In this document: positions 38,701 to 51,117 of the stretch, one piece after another
How the letters are laid out: every line of letters starts with the position of its first letter
Position numbering within the stretch: the stretch's first letter is position 1
NCBI GenBank assembly: GCA_022578965.1
Contig: MU400548.1
Location: 1-64,000, forward strand
Reading direction: 5' to 3'
DNA: 64,000 bases
Source of the DNA: Xylaria sp. FL1777
Taxonomy: Eukaryota; Ascomycota; Sordariomycetes; Xylariales; Xylariaceae
Program-made: the position numbers and the translations under genes
The notes under the pieces: model-generated
What the model was told of the DNA's origin: nothing
What the model saw: only the letters and a program-made list of their open reading frames with translations
Databases searched by the model: none

Positions 38701-41700
38701 TTATCTCGAAACATCTCGACCACATTGTCGATTCGATGGCAGACCGTCGGCGGCCACTGAGTGTCGCTCCTCTCGGGACCCCGCCCCAGTGCCATAGCAC
38801 GATTGATATCTTCCCCCGGGTAGATTGAAGGGGCCGTCAATGGTAGAGTCGGGTTTGACACAAAGCTTTGCAGCAGGCAAACATAGCTCTGATGCAATAC
38901 GCTCGCGTCCTCGGCCGTATACAAGTTCCTGTTCACGGTAAATGTCAATGAATTCTCGCGGCTCTTGCTGTCAACGATATCTAGGCTAATATCGTAGCCC
39001 GTTTCACCGCCTGACACAAGTTCTCCGACCGCTTCGCAGCCACAGAAGGTCCTCACATCCGAGATGTTCTGCTGATAATTGAAGAAGGCCTGAAACAGTG
39101 GAGGGTGGGACCGAGACCGTGGGACGTTGAGTTCGGAAAGGAGCACGTCGATAGGAACACGCGAGTGGCTGAAGGCAGCATCACTGACCCTCTTGGTGTC
39201 CTGCATTACATTCATAAATGACTCCTTTCGTGATTGATTGAAACGGAGAGGAAGGAGGTTCAAAAATAGGCCGAGGCTGCGTAGGATCTCCACGTCTTTG
39301 CGGTTACTTTCGGCCACACCTATGCAGAGGTCTTCTGCTTGGAAACTGGTATGCCGAAGCAAAAATACTCGGAAAACTGCTAGGTAGAAATGAAAGGGCA
39401 ATACACCCCACTGATGACTACATTCGCGGATGTGGGCTTCTAGGGCAGCGTCTAAACGGACTTTGATTGAGTACGACGCATATTCCGTAGTGTCTGGTCT
39501 TATCGCCTTGCGACACGAGTCTAGCAGGGGCAATGGGGGCGGGAAGGAGGTAAATTGAGTACGCCAGAAGTTCAAATCTGTTTCGTATGTCCCTCCTTTC
39601 AAGGCAGACAGCTGTCGTGATGAGTAGTCGGGGTATTGTAGTATATCGGAGCCTGTGATATCCAACGTGCCGGTGTAGGCCCTTTCTAAATCAGAGAAGA
39701 ATATTTGATTTCCAATGCCGTCGACAGCAATATGGTGGTAGACGAGCACCAAAGCGTGATGGTGGTCTGTCAACGATAGAAGTTTAAGCCTAATTGAGTA
39801 ACCTGCGGAGAGATCAAAATGGTGGTGGCGCATTTCTTGAACCGTGTTCTCAATCTGGTCGTTTCTAGATACCTTTTCGTATTCAAGCTTTAGGGGTGAA
39901 CGTGGCAATACACCTTGCATAGGTTCCTTGGTAATATCATCGTTGTAGAAAGCTGTACGAAGGGCCTCATGCCGCTGTCCTACAGCGACATATGCCTGAG
40001 CTAGCCTTTCACGATCGAGGGAGCCCTGAAGTCGCACGATTGTCGTGACGTTGAAAGCAGCCTGGTCCTGAATTGCAAACCTCAAAAACCAGAACCGAGT
40101 TTGCGCGAAAGACATTGGGACGGATCGTTCGAAGCGCACGTCTGTCGAGCGGCTTAGAGGTTTGGCGTCCAGTTCTGTTGAGCTTACAGATACTTCTGAC
40201 AAGATGGTAGGAGATTTGGAATTGGTAATGTCAGAGTCAGCTTCAGAGAGTGAAGTAACAGTGCTAATGTGTGAGCCTTGTGAGGAAATCTTGCTTCCCA
40301 CCCCGGTTTTCGTGTTATACGCAAAGTATGAGTCGGTGCTATGAGACGGGGAAATCTGGGATCCTTCATCTTTGCTGTGTAGCTCAGGTCGCTGGAGCTG
40401 GGGTACCTTGTCTGGAGCAAGTGTATCCTTTATTGCATTGACCAGATCTCTCATCGAGGTGGAGTTCAGAATTTTCATCACTGACAGCTCGACACCTAGT
40501 CCCTTATCCAACCACGATTGGATTTCAACCGCCACCAAAGAATCAACGCCGAGCTGGTCAGGGCTTAGGTCCATGTCGGACATCTTATTCAGTTTCACTT
40601 GAAGAATGATCTCTAGTTTTGCCAAAACGCCATCTATGCTGCCAATTAGTTTCATGGAAAATAATGGGTTGACTTGGGCGATATCAACACTTACCCCTAA
40701 TAATATCAAAAACTTCCTCCTCAGTGTTCGCCTCGAAGAGACGCTCTTTGACAGCAATATTGCGTCTAGGGCCTGTTCTGCCAGAGTTGTTCATAGTCCC
40801 GGCCTTTTTCACCTGGTGTTGGAAGATCGGGTTGTTTGCAAACGAGACCCCTTGGAGCTCACCCACTCTCAGCCCGGCAGATATCTCCAGGCTGTTTGTT
40901 GATCCCGGACGGCCTGCCAATATAGCCTCGGAAAAAAGTTCATGAAACGCCTGCTCAGACTGAAAGTCAAATCCGGCCTTCAATATTGCCGACTGCTTCC
41001 CGAGCGCGAGCTGTCTCGTGATATAACCTTCTCCAACAATGGGGCCCATATTCATCACAGAGCCGGCGAGACCACGCCTACGCCGATTGGCAGCGAGGCT
41101 AGCCATGAATGCATTCGCCGCAGAGTAAGCGCTTTGTCCACGGTTGCCTGCGACATAGGCCATGGATGAGAAGAACACGAAAAAGTCGAGAGTATTGTCA
41201 GGAAAGAGTTCATCCAGATGAATACTACCGTTAACTTTTGGTGCCAGTGTCTCACGTAGCCGCGCGAAGGATAAATCGGGCAGAACAGCGTCGCGAAGAA
41301 CCATGGCGCCCTGCGATACACCGGCTATAGGAGGCATTGTGGACATGATCTTACTGTGAAGTGCTCGGAGTGAGTCCCGATCCGTCACATCGCTGCGGCA
41401 ACAAGTTAGCTCACAATGATTAGGCAGATGAAAAAAAAAAAAAAAAAGGAGCGAGAGTAAGCGACAGCAGTCACTTACTTTTGAAATGTACGAACGATGC
41501 ATCCCCGAGATGCCATAAACTTGATCCACCCTGGGTCTAACCGCGGACGGCGGCTTGACAGCGCAATATAAGTAGCACCTCTTGCCGCCATAAACTCACA
41601 GAGCCCAGGCCCAAGCCCGCCAGTCAGGCCGACCAGCCAATATGTTCGGTCAGGTCGAAAGAATATTTGACAGCTAGCCGGTTGAGCCTGGATGCGGACT

Positions 41701-44700
41701 GTGTTAGTGGCTAACCAAGACACAATGGTCGTCCGATGGGTCTCAGGGGCTTTGCCGCCAGCTTTGTTACTTCCTTGCATGGTCAAGGCATCGAGGCTGA
41801 GTTCTCGGACTGAAAGTAGGTCATTAGAATCAAAATCGGCATTCGCGCAGGAGAGAGAGGCGGCTTGCAAGAGGTCGGCAATGTTTCGAATAACAACTGG
41901 GTTAAAATCCAATACTGAAACATCCATGAGCAAGTCGAACCGGCGAACGACCTTGCATCCATGGGGTAAAGAGCAGCGAACTAGCTCCGAGTCCTCATCG
42001 CGCTCAGCCATGTCAATAAATGTGCACGGCTGTCTGGGCAGCATCTCCTTTATAGTCAGCCGAGTGTCATAGGGGTGCACACATGTCCATCTCGGCTTGT
42101 AACGAACGTGCCTTGTGGTCACGAGAAGAAGCTGAATCGCCTCCTTGTCGGCGAGTCGTATAAGTGCATGGCCAAGCGTGTCATCGGGTTCAAAAACAAC
42201 GATTTGTCGCGTAAAACCCGCTGCTCTGACGATGGCGAGAGCCAAGAGCTGTGCATGTAGAAGCAGAAGAGCCTTGCGCGCTTGTTCGAGTCCTTGTGCC
42301 ACCGGTAGGGTCCAATCCGGGGGTGCATGTACCTGGGACTCCAGCGATTTGGAGAGCAATAGAACGGGCTGAAGGGTGTCGATGCGTTCTCCCACAGAAA
42401 GAAAGCCACTGTAGGCGCCGACGGGAACCGCTTTTAGCAAGGAGTAGACAAGTCGAACTTTGACACCGAAGGGGTTTAGCGCCGTAAAGACCGAGTCCTG
42501 AGTCTCGGCGGAACATTGCCCGTTTTGGATAGTCAGGTGGGCATCACGAGCGCTAACTTCGTGGCTGATGAAGCGGCGCGTCGAGTTGTAGCGGTCATTT
42601 CTGGCCGTGCTCTGCCTTAGCCGCGGCACCGACACCACATTCTCCCGGACGAACAGTTCGGGTTCGCATTGCCAGAGAAGGTCATTCACGCGACTCTCCT
42701 CATCCCACATGCCATATGCTTCCAGCTGTAGAAGACATCGGGCCACCATCTGCCACTGAAATGGGTCATTGACATCCATGTCCAGGGTCTGAACGCGCAC
42801 GTCGCTCGTCTCCAATTTTGCGCTTCGGACCAGCCCACGAAACATGTTGTTGTAGGGCCTATCGTGCAGACATCCCCGAGAAACCCAGAGAATCGTTTTG
42901 CTCAGGCGAAATATTTTTTTGATGCCCTCGAACTTCTCCTCCGTCAGACTCTGGAACACCGATGTCTCCTCGGGTTCAGCTTCAAGCAGACTGACGACAG
43001 TCCCGGCGGCCGGTAACTCTTGAGCCGCGATACTAGCGAGAGACGCGACGTGTCGAACATTCTGATAGTGTTTTGCAAGTGCCTCGTGTAGCTCAGCGGA
43101 GATGAGGTGTCCACCCCCCACGATGGTCAAGCACCCGAGTCCTAGTTTCTGAGTCTGTGACTCAAGGGGACTTCGGAGAAACTCAATCCTCTCATCCACG
43201 GCCTGGCAAACCATGACAGAAAGCGGCGCTGGGAGTTCAAGATCAGCCGGAACGATTGCATCGATTTTGGAAAAGCCGACCCCTTGCATTAGATTTTCCC
43301 ATGTCAAGACTGACACACAGGGTGAGAGCTGGCGCCCGTCGGCTTCGCTTCCTAACCACCAGCCCGGGAAACCTCCAAATAATAGGCCAATGCGAAGGGG
43401 ATCGGTCTCCGTCAGCTCGAGGATGACGAGATAACCTCCAGGCCGTAAGAGTCTCCGTATATTAGCAAGCGATCGGGCAAGATCGCTAGAAGCATGAAGA
43501 ACCAGGGAGGCCACGACTAGATCGTACGAACCCTCTACAAACCCCTGGTCTACAATGGGCTTCTCAACATCTAGAGATTGGAATTTCATCTGAGACTCGA
43601 ACTTGGCGAACTTGACTGACGCGTCGGGGAAAAAGCTGCTAGATATGTCAGTGAATGTGAAGGATCGAAAGGCACCGTCTAGCCTGGTAAGAATCGCGGC
43701 CGTGGCTGCACCTGTGCCGGCTCCAACTTCAAGGATTTCCATGTGAGCGAAGCGATGACTCAACTGAGCCACAATATCCGACATTGCACTGAGGTATTGG
43801 GGCATACCCTGTCCGCAGCGATAGTAGTCATCAAGCATGCTATCACGAGTCAAGATCTCCCACATATTAGTCTCCCCCCTGTCCTTGATGCAGCGGGGGA
43901 GACCATCGCCGGCTGCTGCCATTAGTCTAAAATCGACGATTGATGAACATCTTATGCGAATTATTTGTTAGTCGCCTTTTCCATGAGCATATTACCCCGT
44001 GTTCAGAACTTACTTCTGGAGAATCTGGTCAATGTCATGTTGAGTATCTGCAATCCACTCAGGTTGGGTATATGGATGCGTCCCATCAGCGAACCTCGCG
44101 ATGCAAGAGTCCACATATTCAAGTAGCCGAACATGATACCATTGTAGGTTATCTCGAGCGTCCCTGGGAAACATCTCACTTAATCTTCTAAAAAAGAAGA
44201 AGGCGACCCGCTCAGCGCTGATGCCAAGAGCACGTTCTGTATCGAAACAGGTCGGGTTAAATGCCACTCGGGTTCCCATCGGCGCCTCGGGCTGGAGCAC
44301 CATCTCAAAGAAAATTTTGGCATCATTTTCTGCCGTCGGCGGGCTCATAGGCATCGCATGGATTCCTTGCACCTGCATGAGAGTGCGACCTGCAGCGTGT
44401 AGCTCGACATTGCCGATGAGATCGGTCGATGGTGCAACGGAAGCAGAAAACGACAGCTCTTTGTCGATCGAGTCCCGACAGGCGGCTAGGTCAAAGCGTA
44501 ATAGGTCAATACGGGTCGGCATGTGCAAAGAGCGGAGCCTGCCATCTCCAGGACAAGAATACGTTACAAGTATTGCCTGAATGGCCAAGTCTATCGTCGC
44601 CGGATGGATGACGAAAGTGTGATCCTGGGGAACACGGAGGCGGCCCACTGAGGCGTCGATCCGTCGTTGAATTCCGAACAACCCACGAAAGGAGCCTTCA

Positions 44701-47700
44701 TAGCCATAGCCCATGTCGCGGGCCCAGTCATAAAAGATTGAAGGTTGTAGGTTTAAAGACATGCCTTCAATGACCAATTGACGGGGCGGGGGAAGTAGAT
44801 TCCGCTTGTCGTCAAGTTGTCCTCCAGCGTCGTTTGTATGGCGTCGAATCACAAGTATCTCGCCTGAACAGTTCTCTACTAGCTCTGTCCCTTCTTTTAC
44901 TGCGTCCGAGCTACTGGAAAAGCGAAACGTCGCACAGATATGACCCAGCTTTTCCTCTGCTAATTTGATATAGAGCAATAATTCGACGCCCCCCTCTCCG
45001 CCTTCCATGCCCTCGGGGAACACTACGGCCCTGCGGATCACTAGGTTGCGCATCTCGACAAGGTGGACGTCTCGTCTCAAGATTGGGAAAGCCATCATAA
45101 CAGCCTCGAGACACGCGCTAACATATGCTGACCCCGGAAGGACCACCTGACCTTCGATGCGGTGATCGGCTAGCCACGCCACATCGCGCAGGTGGAGATG
45201 GTTGCGGAACCGGAGTTCTCCCTCCGCTTCATCCTCGCAGCGCGTTCCCAGCAGTGGATGCGGCGTATTGCCGCCGTTTTTAGTTCGGATAGCACGGGTC
45301 CGGCGGGTTTCGTGCCAGAATATACGGTCGTGGTCCCACGCATAGATGGGGAGGTTCTTCAGCAACTTTGGGGGTTGCCGGATGAGTGCTTCAAGCTTAA
45401 TCGCCAGGCCGTGCTTCCAAAGAGAACCAAGCGTAGACGCGAAAGCCTTGGCATCATTATCCCCGCGGACGAGGGTGGCCACGTATGGAAGTGTCCGGCC
45501 AGTGGCGGCGTTGATGGTGTCAGAGGCCGGGGTTCTCAGGGCCGGATGCGGCCCAACTTCCAGGATCACGTCAAAAGGACTGTTGTTTTGGACCGCGTAC
45601 TCTACAGCCCGGGAAAACAAAACGGGATTTGTCAAATTTTCCTTCCAATATCTGCTTCGTAAATTACCGAGACCGAAAACTTCAACATCTTCCCCCTTCA
45701 CACTAGATATCCAGACAGGGTGGTCGACCGCCGCGGACCGAGGTTGTACTTGTATTCCACAGTCCCGGAGTGCCTGCTCGTAAGTCGCCGCGATTGAAGC
45801 CATGTGATGTGAATGGTAGGCTTTGTCGATTTTGAGGATTCGGGCGAACTTCCCCTCGTCTTCGAAGATTTCCTGGGCATCTTGGATCGCATCTGCATCT
45901 CCCGATAATGTCACGCTCGTCGGGGAATTAACCGCTGCGACACAGATTCGGCCTCGCAGTGACCTAAGATTGCACAGCTTCTGCGCATCCTCTGCAGTCG
46001 TTCCTACTGCTAGCATCGCCCCTGTAGATGCTTTATCAAGAAAAAGCCCCCTAAAATATGCTATTCGTATAGCGTCTTCGGCTGAGAGATATCCCGCGGC
46101 ATAGGCGGCTCCTATTTCTCCCGATGAATGTCCAACAACCGCCGTGAACACCACACCTACAGCTCGAAGTAATTGTGTCAGAGCGATCTGAACAGCTGTG
46201 CAGAGTGGCTGAGAGAATGCACCTTGGCCGATACGCGAGGTGGCTATATCTCGCAACAGTTCCTCTCGAAGTGACCAGTCTGGTGCATACTTCGGGAGCT
46301 TATCCAGAGCTGTTTGAAGCGATTCGAAGCACGAATTGGCCAATGTCAATTTCTCAAGTAGATGCCGGCCCATGCACGCCCACTGCGCTCCCTGGCCGGT
46401 AAAGATGCCGAGAAGTCGCGGCGTTGTCGCGTGTACTTCAGCTGTTGTCCTTGGGACTGTCCGGATGAAATCTTTTAAATCATCAGATGCTTCTTCGAGT
46501 TTCTTAGCCAACCCAGTGGCAGTGGAAGCGCACAATGAGATTCTCACTGGCAATTTAGACCGCCTGGCATTCAGCGTCCAGGCCAGGTCCCACAGGTTTA
46601 CTTCAGGACACTTTCGCAGATAAGACGCATACGCAGCAAGATTCATTCGAAGGGAGGATTCAGAGGCGGCCGAGAAATTGAATGGGAGTAGTATACAGTC
46701 GTCCTCGATATGCCTCACGCCGTTCGATTTGAGTTCGCTAGTAAAGCTTTCGAGGATCACATGTGCGTTAGTTCCCCCAAAGCCGAAACTGTTAACACTA
46801 GCTCGTCTAGGCGCCTGCGGGTGAGTATTGGGCCAATCTTGAGCCTCTTGTGGAATGCGGAGATAGGTACAAAAAGGCCGCACACTTGGGTTTAGATCAT
46901 CGAGAAGCAGGTTTGGTGGCACAGTTCTATGCTCCAATGCTAGAGAGGCTTTCATGACCCCTAGGATGCCGGCAGTTCCCTCGGTGTGTCCCAAGATCGT
47001 CTTGGCTGAACCCACCTGGAGTGGTTCCCTCTCTCTCATTCCATCCTTGGGGAAGAACACAGTACTGATGGCTTCGGCTTCGATTGGGTCACCAGTGGGT
47101 GTGCCAGTTCCGTGAGCTTCGAAAAACTGTGGTCTGTCCGATGCCCTCGTCAAGTCGAGTCCCGCCCGTCTATATGTGTTTCTGATTAGGTTTGCCTGGG
47201 CTTTTGGATTCGGCATTGTAAGGCCTTTGGTTCGTCCATCCTGATTGATTCCTGTCTCGCGGATTACACATTCAATGGCATCCCCGTCGGCTATTGCCCT
47301 AGAAAGTGTTTTTAGCACCAAAACGCCAAACCCATCACCCCGTCCATATCCGTCAGCCTTTGCATCCCACATCCGGCTCCGACCTGAAGGGCTCAACATT
47401 CTTATCTTGCTTGATACGACGTACTGATCAGGATTTAAGATCAGGTTGGCACCGGCTACCAGGGAGCTAGCGGTCTCTCCAGCACGGAGGCTAATGACGG
47501 CTTGGTGAAGAGCAACTAGACTCGAAGAGCAGGCAGTATCGATCGTCATAGACGGGCCATGTAGGTCAAAAAAGTAGGAAATACGATTAGAGATATTATT
47601 TCGGGCTGTTCCTGATGCGAAGTAGACCGGGACATTCTGTAAGTCTGCGCCAAGGACTTGGGAGTATTCTTCGATCATTAGACCGACATAGACCCCCATA

Positions 47701-48149
47701 TCAGAACCTTGGATTTTCTCCATCGGAATACCAGCCGCTTCTAGGGCCTCATAGGCAATCTCTAGCAGTATCCGCTGCTGAGGGTCGATTGCTGTAGCTT
47801 CGACCGGCTTCACATCAAAGAATTGATAATCAAATCGGCGATAATCCTCCCCAAGCAGGTAGGAATGCTTGACTTGAGTAACAATTAGCAAACAGTTTAA
47901 CGAGATTTCCACGGAAATGTTCGTGAGTGTGTCTTGGGTGTTCTTACCATTACAAGTGCCACTATGGAGACCATCTGGATGATAGAACTTATCTGCGTTG
48001 AATCGCGATAGTGGTATTTCAGACAGAACATCTCGAGGGTTTTTCAGTAATTCCCATAAGTCACCAGGGGACTTGACTCCGCCAGCGAATCTGCAGGCAC
48101 TTCCAACAACGGCAATGAGGTCCCCCGGGTATTGAGATTGGGGTGACAT
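35787..48149 (-). CDS. Hybrid PKS-NRPS megasynthase (KS-AT-DH-MT-psiER-KR-ACP-C-A-T-R)
   Basis: Five exons (48,149-47,948; 47,872-44,014; 43,926-41,479; 41,392-40,695; 40,633-35,787) give 4,017 residues in one frame after removal of introns of 75, 87, 86 and 61 bp. Visible sites with approximate residues: KS DTACSSS (181) and EAHGTGT; AT GHSSG (650); DH HRIEGQVVLPG (970) and Asp in HPATIDLAIQ (1160); MT EVGAGTGAAT (1420); KR LTGGLG (2124) and YSAAN (2260); ACP GVDSL (2432); C HHIAVDG (2702); A TSGSTGTPKG (3187); T GGNSL (3611); R TGSTGFLG (3706) with YKSSK (3851). No usable ER site lies between MT and KR, which explains the separate trans-ER gene. The retained YxxxK in R favours reductive release as an aldehyde over Dieckmann cyclisation. 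Translation is started at MSPQSQYPGDL; a Met nine codons upstream (48,176) is possible. The product is a methylated polyketide joined to one amino acid. Confidence 0.95.
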
Positions 48150-49029
48150 AATGTGTACTCTGGTTTCGTCATGCAAGCAAGTCAGGTTGACAGTTACTGA
48201 CCCCTACTTCCACAACGAACCACGCGCATAGTGACAACCTTATAGAGACTATTGCGTCTCCATAGGGTCGGTATCACCGTACCTTCGCAAGAAGGCCCAT
48301 GTCTATATGCCATCGCCCCAGCCTTGCGTCGGGTTAGAGAGCCAACGGAGATCCGGCCCAGACTTGTTCTCGGTTCACCACTTGATGCTGCCTCCGCTTC
48401 TTGTGCCTTGCTCCGAGCACCCGCCCGAGGAGACCTGATATGAACCGACGGTACCAACGGGAAAGATACGAAGGTCGTTGACATGACATTCTCATTTCAT
48501 GCGAACCTGGTGAGGTGTGAATTGTGCAATCCACCATTTATGAAGTAGCACTGGCAGGCAGGGTTACTATGAGGATCCTGGTGAGGGGCTTGTCTCTGCG
48601 TCATGGCTCCTATTGGCCGTTTCAAGAAGACCTCCCTTTTATCTCGACACCACTCCTGTGCAACTTCATTTTTTTGCGGTCACTATTCGTGAAACGAAAG
48701 GTTTATTATATATAAACAGAAAGTCGCTGTCTGCGCCCCTTATTCGGTCGTATAAACGATGTGACATATTGATTAAGTTCACTCAATTGCCGTGATGAAT
48801 CTATACGAGGGTGGCACAGCTTTATGAGCATAACATCGTCGCAACAGCCTGCTTCATAAAGCTCCATCGTAGCAGTCATAGGCTGACGTGCAAAATTATA
48901 ACACTACCGTGTCTGCGTCAGCTGCAGGGCTCAAGACTTGATTCGTGCGACATAAATGCTCTGCGGAATCCATTTCCTTATAGATGGAAACCTAAATAGT
49001 TGTTGCAGCGCGATCTCTGCTTTTGAGAT
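48150..49029. promoter_or_regulatory. Divergent promoter region of synthase and regulator
   Basis: These 880 bp separate the start codons of the megasynthase (-) and the Zn2Cys6 regulator (+), so they must carry both promoters. A TATTATATATAAAC tract at about 48,704-48,717 could serve as a TATA element in either direction. It lies about 315 bp from the regulator start and about 560 bp from the synthase start. I found no convincing inverted CGG/CCG pair that stands out as the regulator's own site. Confidence 0.45.
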
Positions 49030-50506
49030 ATGCCTCCTCAAAGGCCGCGACAGCACCGCCGGTCGGCTTGTAATCGATGCCGTACATACAAGCTGCGGTG
49101 CGAACGTGACCCCAGCGAGGTTGAAGGTCTATGCCAGCGATGTCGCAAGACCGGCGCCGAGTGCACAACGTCGACGTCAAGTATCAGCAATACAGTCACG
49201 TCCGCGCCCATCGATCCGGGCCCTCGATTAATCCAGAAAGATGCCGAAAATAGAACTGGGTCTGTTAGCTCAAGCTCCTACGATCTTGGTACAGAGCCAA
49301 TACCAGTTCAGCGAAGGGATTCCGCAACTACAGCGGCCCATGCCGAGAACCCCAGTCCAGTAAGCGGCCCCTCTTTCCGGCACCTGTAGGTCGGATATAT
49401 TCTGATCATTTGAAATGAAGGTCTTGATTCACACCCGGCCGCTCGATTTTGACTTGTCGTATTTCACCACCACAGGTGACAATCCAGACTCTCTTCTTAG
49501 CCCCAGCCATGACAAGTCGCACGCTATCGATTGGCGAGATGTTTTTACGGAATCGCCGCTCAACGATGTCGCAAGCTTCCACGGCCCTTACACGGATTCC
49601 ACACCTCAATCTCAGGTACCTAAACTTACTAATCCAGCGAGTTCGAGTCTCAGACAGTCCGTACATACCTGGTGTGGAAGTCTCGCAACGCCTCTCTCGC
49701 ATGTCGAGGTCGCCGGTTTTGACGACTCAAACGCGGATCTCATGTCCCTTCACAGTCATAATGACAGTGATGGCGGAGCCGACGTAACACAGAACTACTT
49801 GACGGACATCTTGGAGCTCAGCCTACGGCTGGCAGAAGATCATGAATCTCTACAGACAGCTGATGTCTACCCACCGTATCGAGATAACGAACCTAATCCT
49901 GTCGAGACCGCTGTGCAGCGCGCCATGGACCGCTCCTCGCGTTTTTGCGACCTCTTGAAGAAGATCGTCAACAGTGACCGATCCCCCACTTCCATCTCGT
50001 CTCTGGGTAGGAGTAAAACCCGGGACACTAAGTGCGTTGTGCTTACAACATCCGTTGTAACGGCCTACATTCTCTTGATGCGCAACTGGCGTCTCATATT
50101 TACGTACCTCTACCGACTCCTAGTTGTTAGGCAGCCACCGCCGAATCGCGACTTGGCTATCATGCCTATCCTACAGTTCGGCGGATCCCGTGTGCAGAGC
50201 AGCTCCGCAACCCAAGTCGCGGTGCTCATCGAACTGAGCTTCGACATGCTGGGGCAGATCGAGATTGGACTAGGCGCAGACTATTGGGGGGTCAGTGGTG
50301 CGCGCAAGGGAAGCACTGGTGGTCAGCAGCATCCTAGCCACGGTCAAGAGAGCTGCATAGTAAAGGGGCCCGTGGCTATCTCAGTGAGAGATATGCTACT
50401 CACACAGGAGATGGTGCGGTTGACTGAAGGGGTAGACGAACTAGACACACTCTCTCTGACTGAACTCGCGGACCAACTCAAGTCCCGACTGAAGGATCAA
50501 GCATAG
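49030..50506 (+). CDS. AflR-like Zn2Cys6 transcription activator
   Basis: Two exons (49,030-49,359 and 49,421-50,506, intron 61 bp, phase 0) give 471 residues. The N-terminal zinc cluster has cysteines at residues 14, 17, 24, 35, 38 and 45, that is C-x2-C-x6-C-x10-C-x2-C-x6-C, followed by a Ser/Thr-rich linker. The C-terminal half resembles the aflatoxin-regulator domain, with a hydrophobic stretch TTSVVTAYILLMRNWRLIF and later PILQFGG. Proteins of this type bind CGG-containing sites in the nucleus and activate the genes of their own cluster. It is divergent from the PKS-NRPS gene, which fits a pathway-specific activator. The acceptor of the intron (GAAG) is less typical, so the exact join is slightly uncertain. 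Confidence 0.9.
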
Positions 50507-51117
50507 CAAGCAAGGAATATGTACAGTCGGGGTTGCAGATAGATGACAACTATCAGCTTTCGCTTTCCGGAACGCATAATCACCGCAACGCTGCTGGTAC
50601 GCTGTATATATCGACTTCCTGCCAAATGCCAGTATATGACAGATATTTTTAGTTCGGTTCCGAATGGTGTGATCATGTAGTTCGCTTCGAACCAGCCGGG
50701 GCCCATGTTCGACTACGATGTCGGCATTACTTCGAAATACTTCGAATTGCGTACATTGGCTCCGATATCCCTGCCCCGATATCCCTGCTCCGATACCCCT
50801 GTACCGAACCCCCTGTCACTGATACCCCAACTGCTTTGTCGTTGGTCAGAAGTCGAATAATTTTCAGCTACATGCACCTTATGTCTGTACATGGCCATCA
50901 GAATGCTCGTGTCGGTCGATAAGGCGGTGTTTGGGCCCCTTAGCCATGCCTCCTTTGGGGGTCAAAGTCCTGCTATATTTTCGCGCACTAGTCTAGCCCT
51001 CGTTGTGGTCGATGATCGTCGTGTTTTCATTCCAATTCCCCACGTGCGGTTTGCTGCGAACCCCACAGTGCCACATCTTGCTCCGAGTTTTCGGCACACG
51101 CAGTACCGATCTTCGTC
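50507..51117. other. Intergenic region with a 14-bp tandem repeat
   Basis: About 610 bp lie between two plus-strand genes. It contains a tandem repeat of a 14-bp unit (50,763-50,828) and two near copies of ACTTCGAAAT at about 50,730-50,746. No gene is seen. It presumably holds the promoter of the next gene. Confidence 0.5.
50763..50828 (+). repeat. 14-bp tandem repeat, about 4.7 copies
   Basis: Units read CGATATCCCTGCCC, CGATATCCCTGCTC, CGATACCCCTGTAC and CGAACCCCCTGTCA, followed by a degenerate partial copy. The spacing is exactly 14 bp across four units. It lies about 290-355 bp upstream of the rhodopsin-domain gene. Confidence 0.75.

Noticed and set aside
41413..41447. Poly-A run of 18 within the synthase gene as a possible frame-breaking error
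   Set aside because: It falls in the third intron of the synthase, where it is the polypyrimidine side on the coding strand, so it does not affect the protein.
50788..50799. Exact 12-mer CTCCGATACCCC shared with 62,797-62,808 as a regulator site
   Set aside because: Some exact 12-mer matches are expected by chance in this much sequence, one copy belongs to a tandem repeat and the other to a possible coding relic, so shared regulation is not supported.
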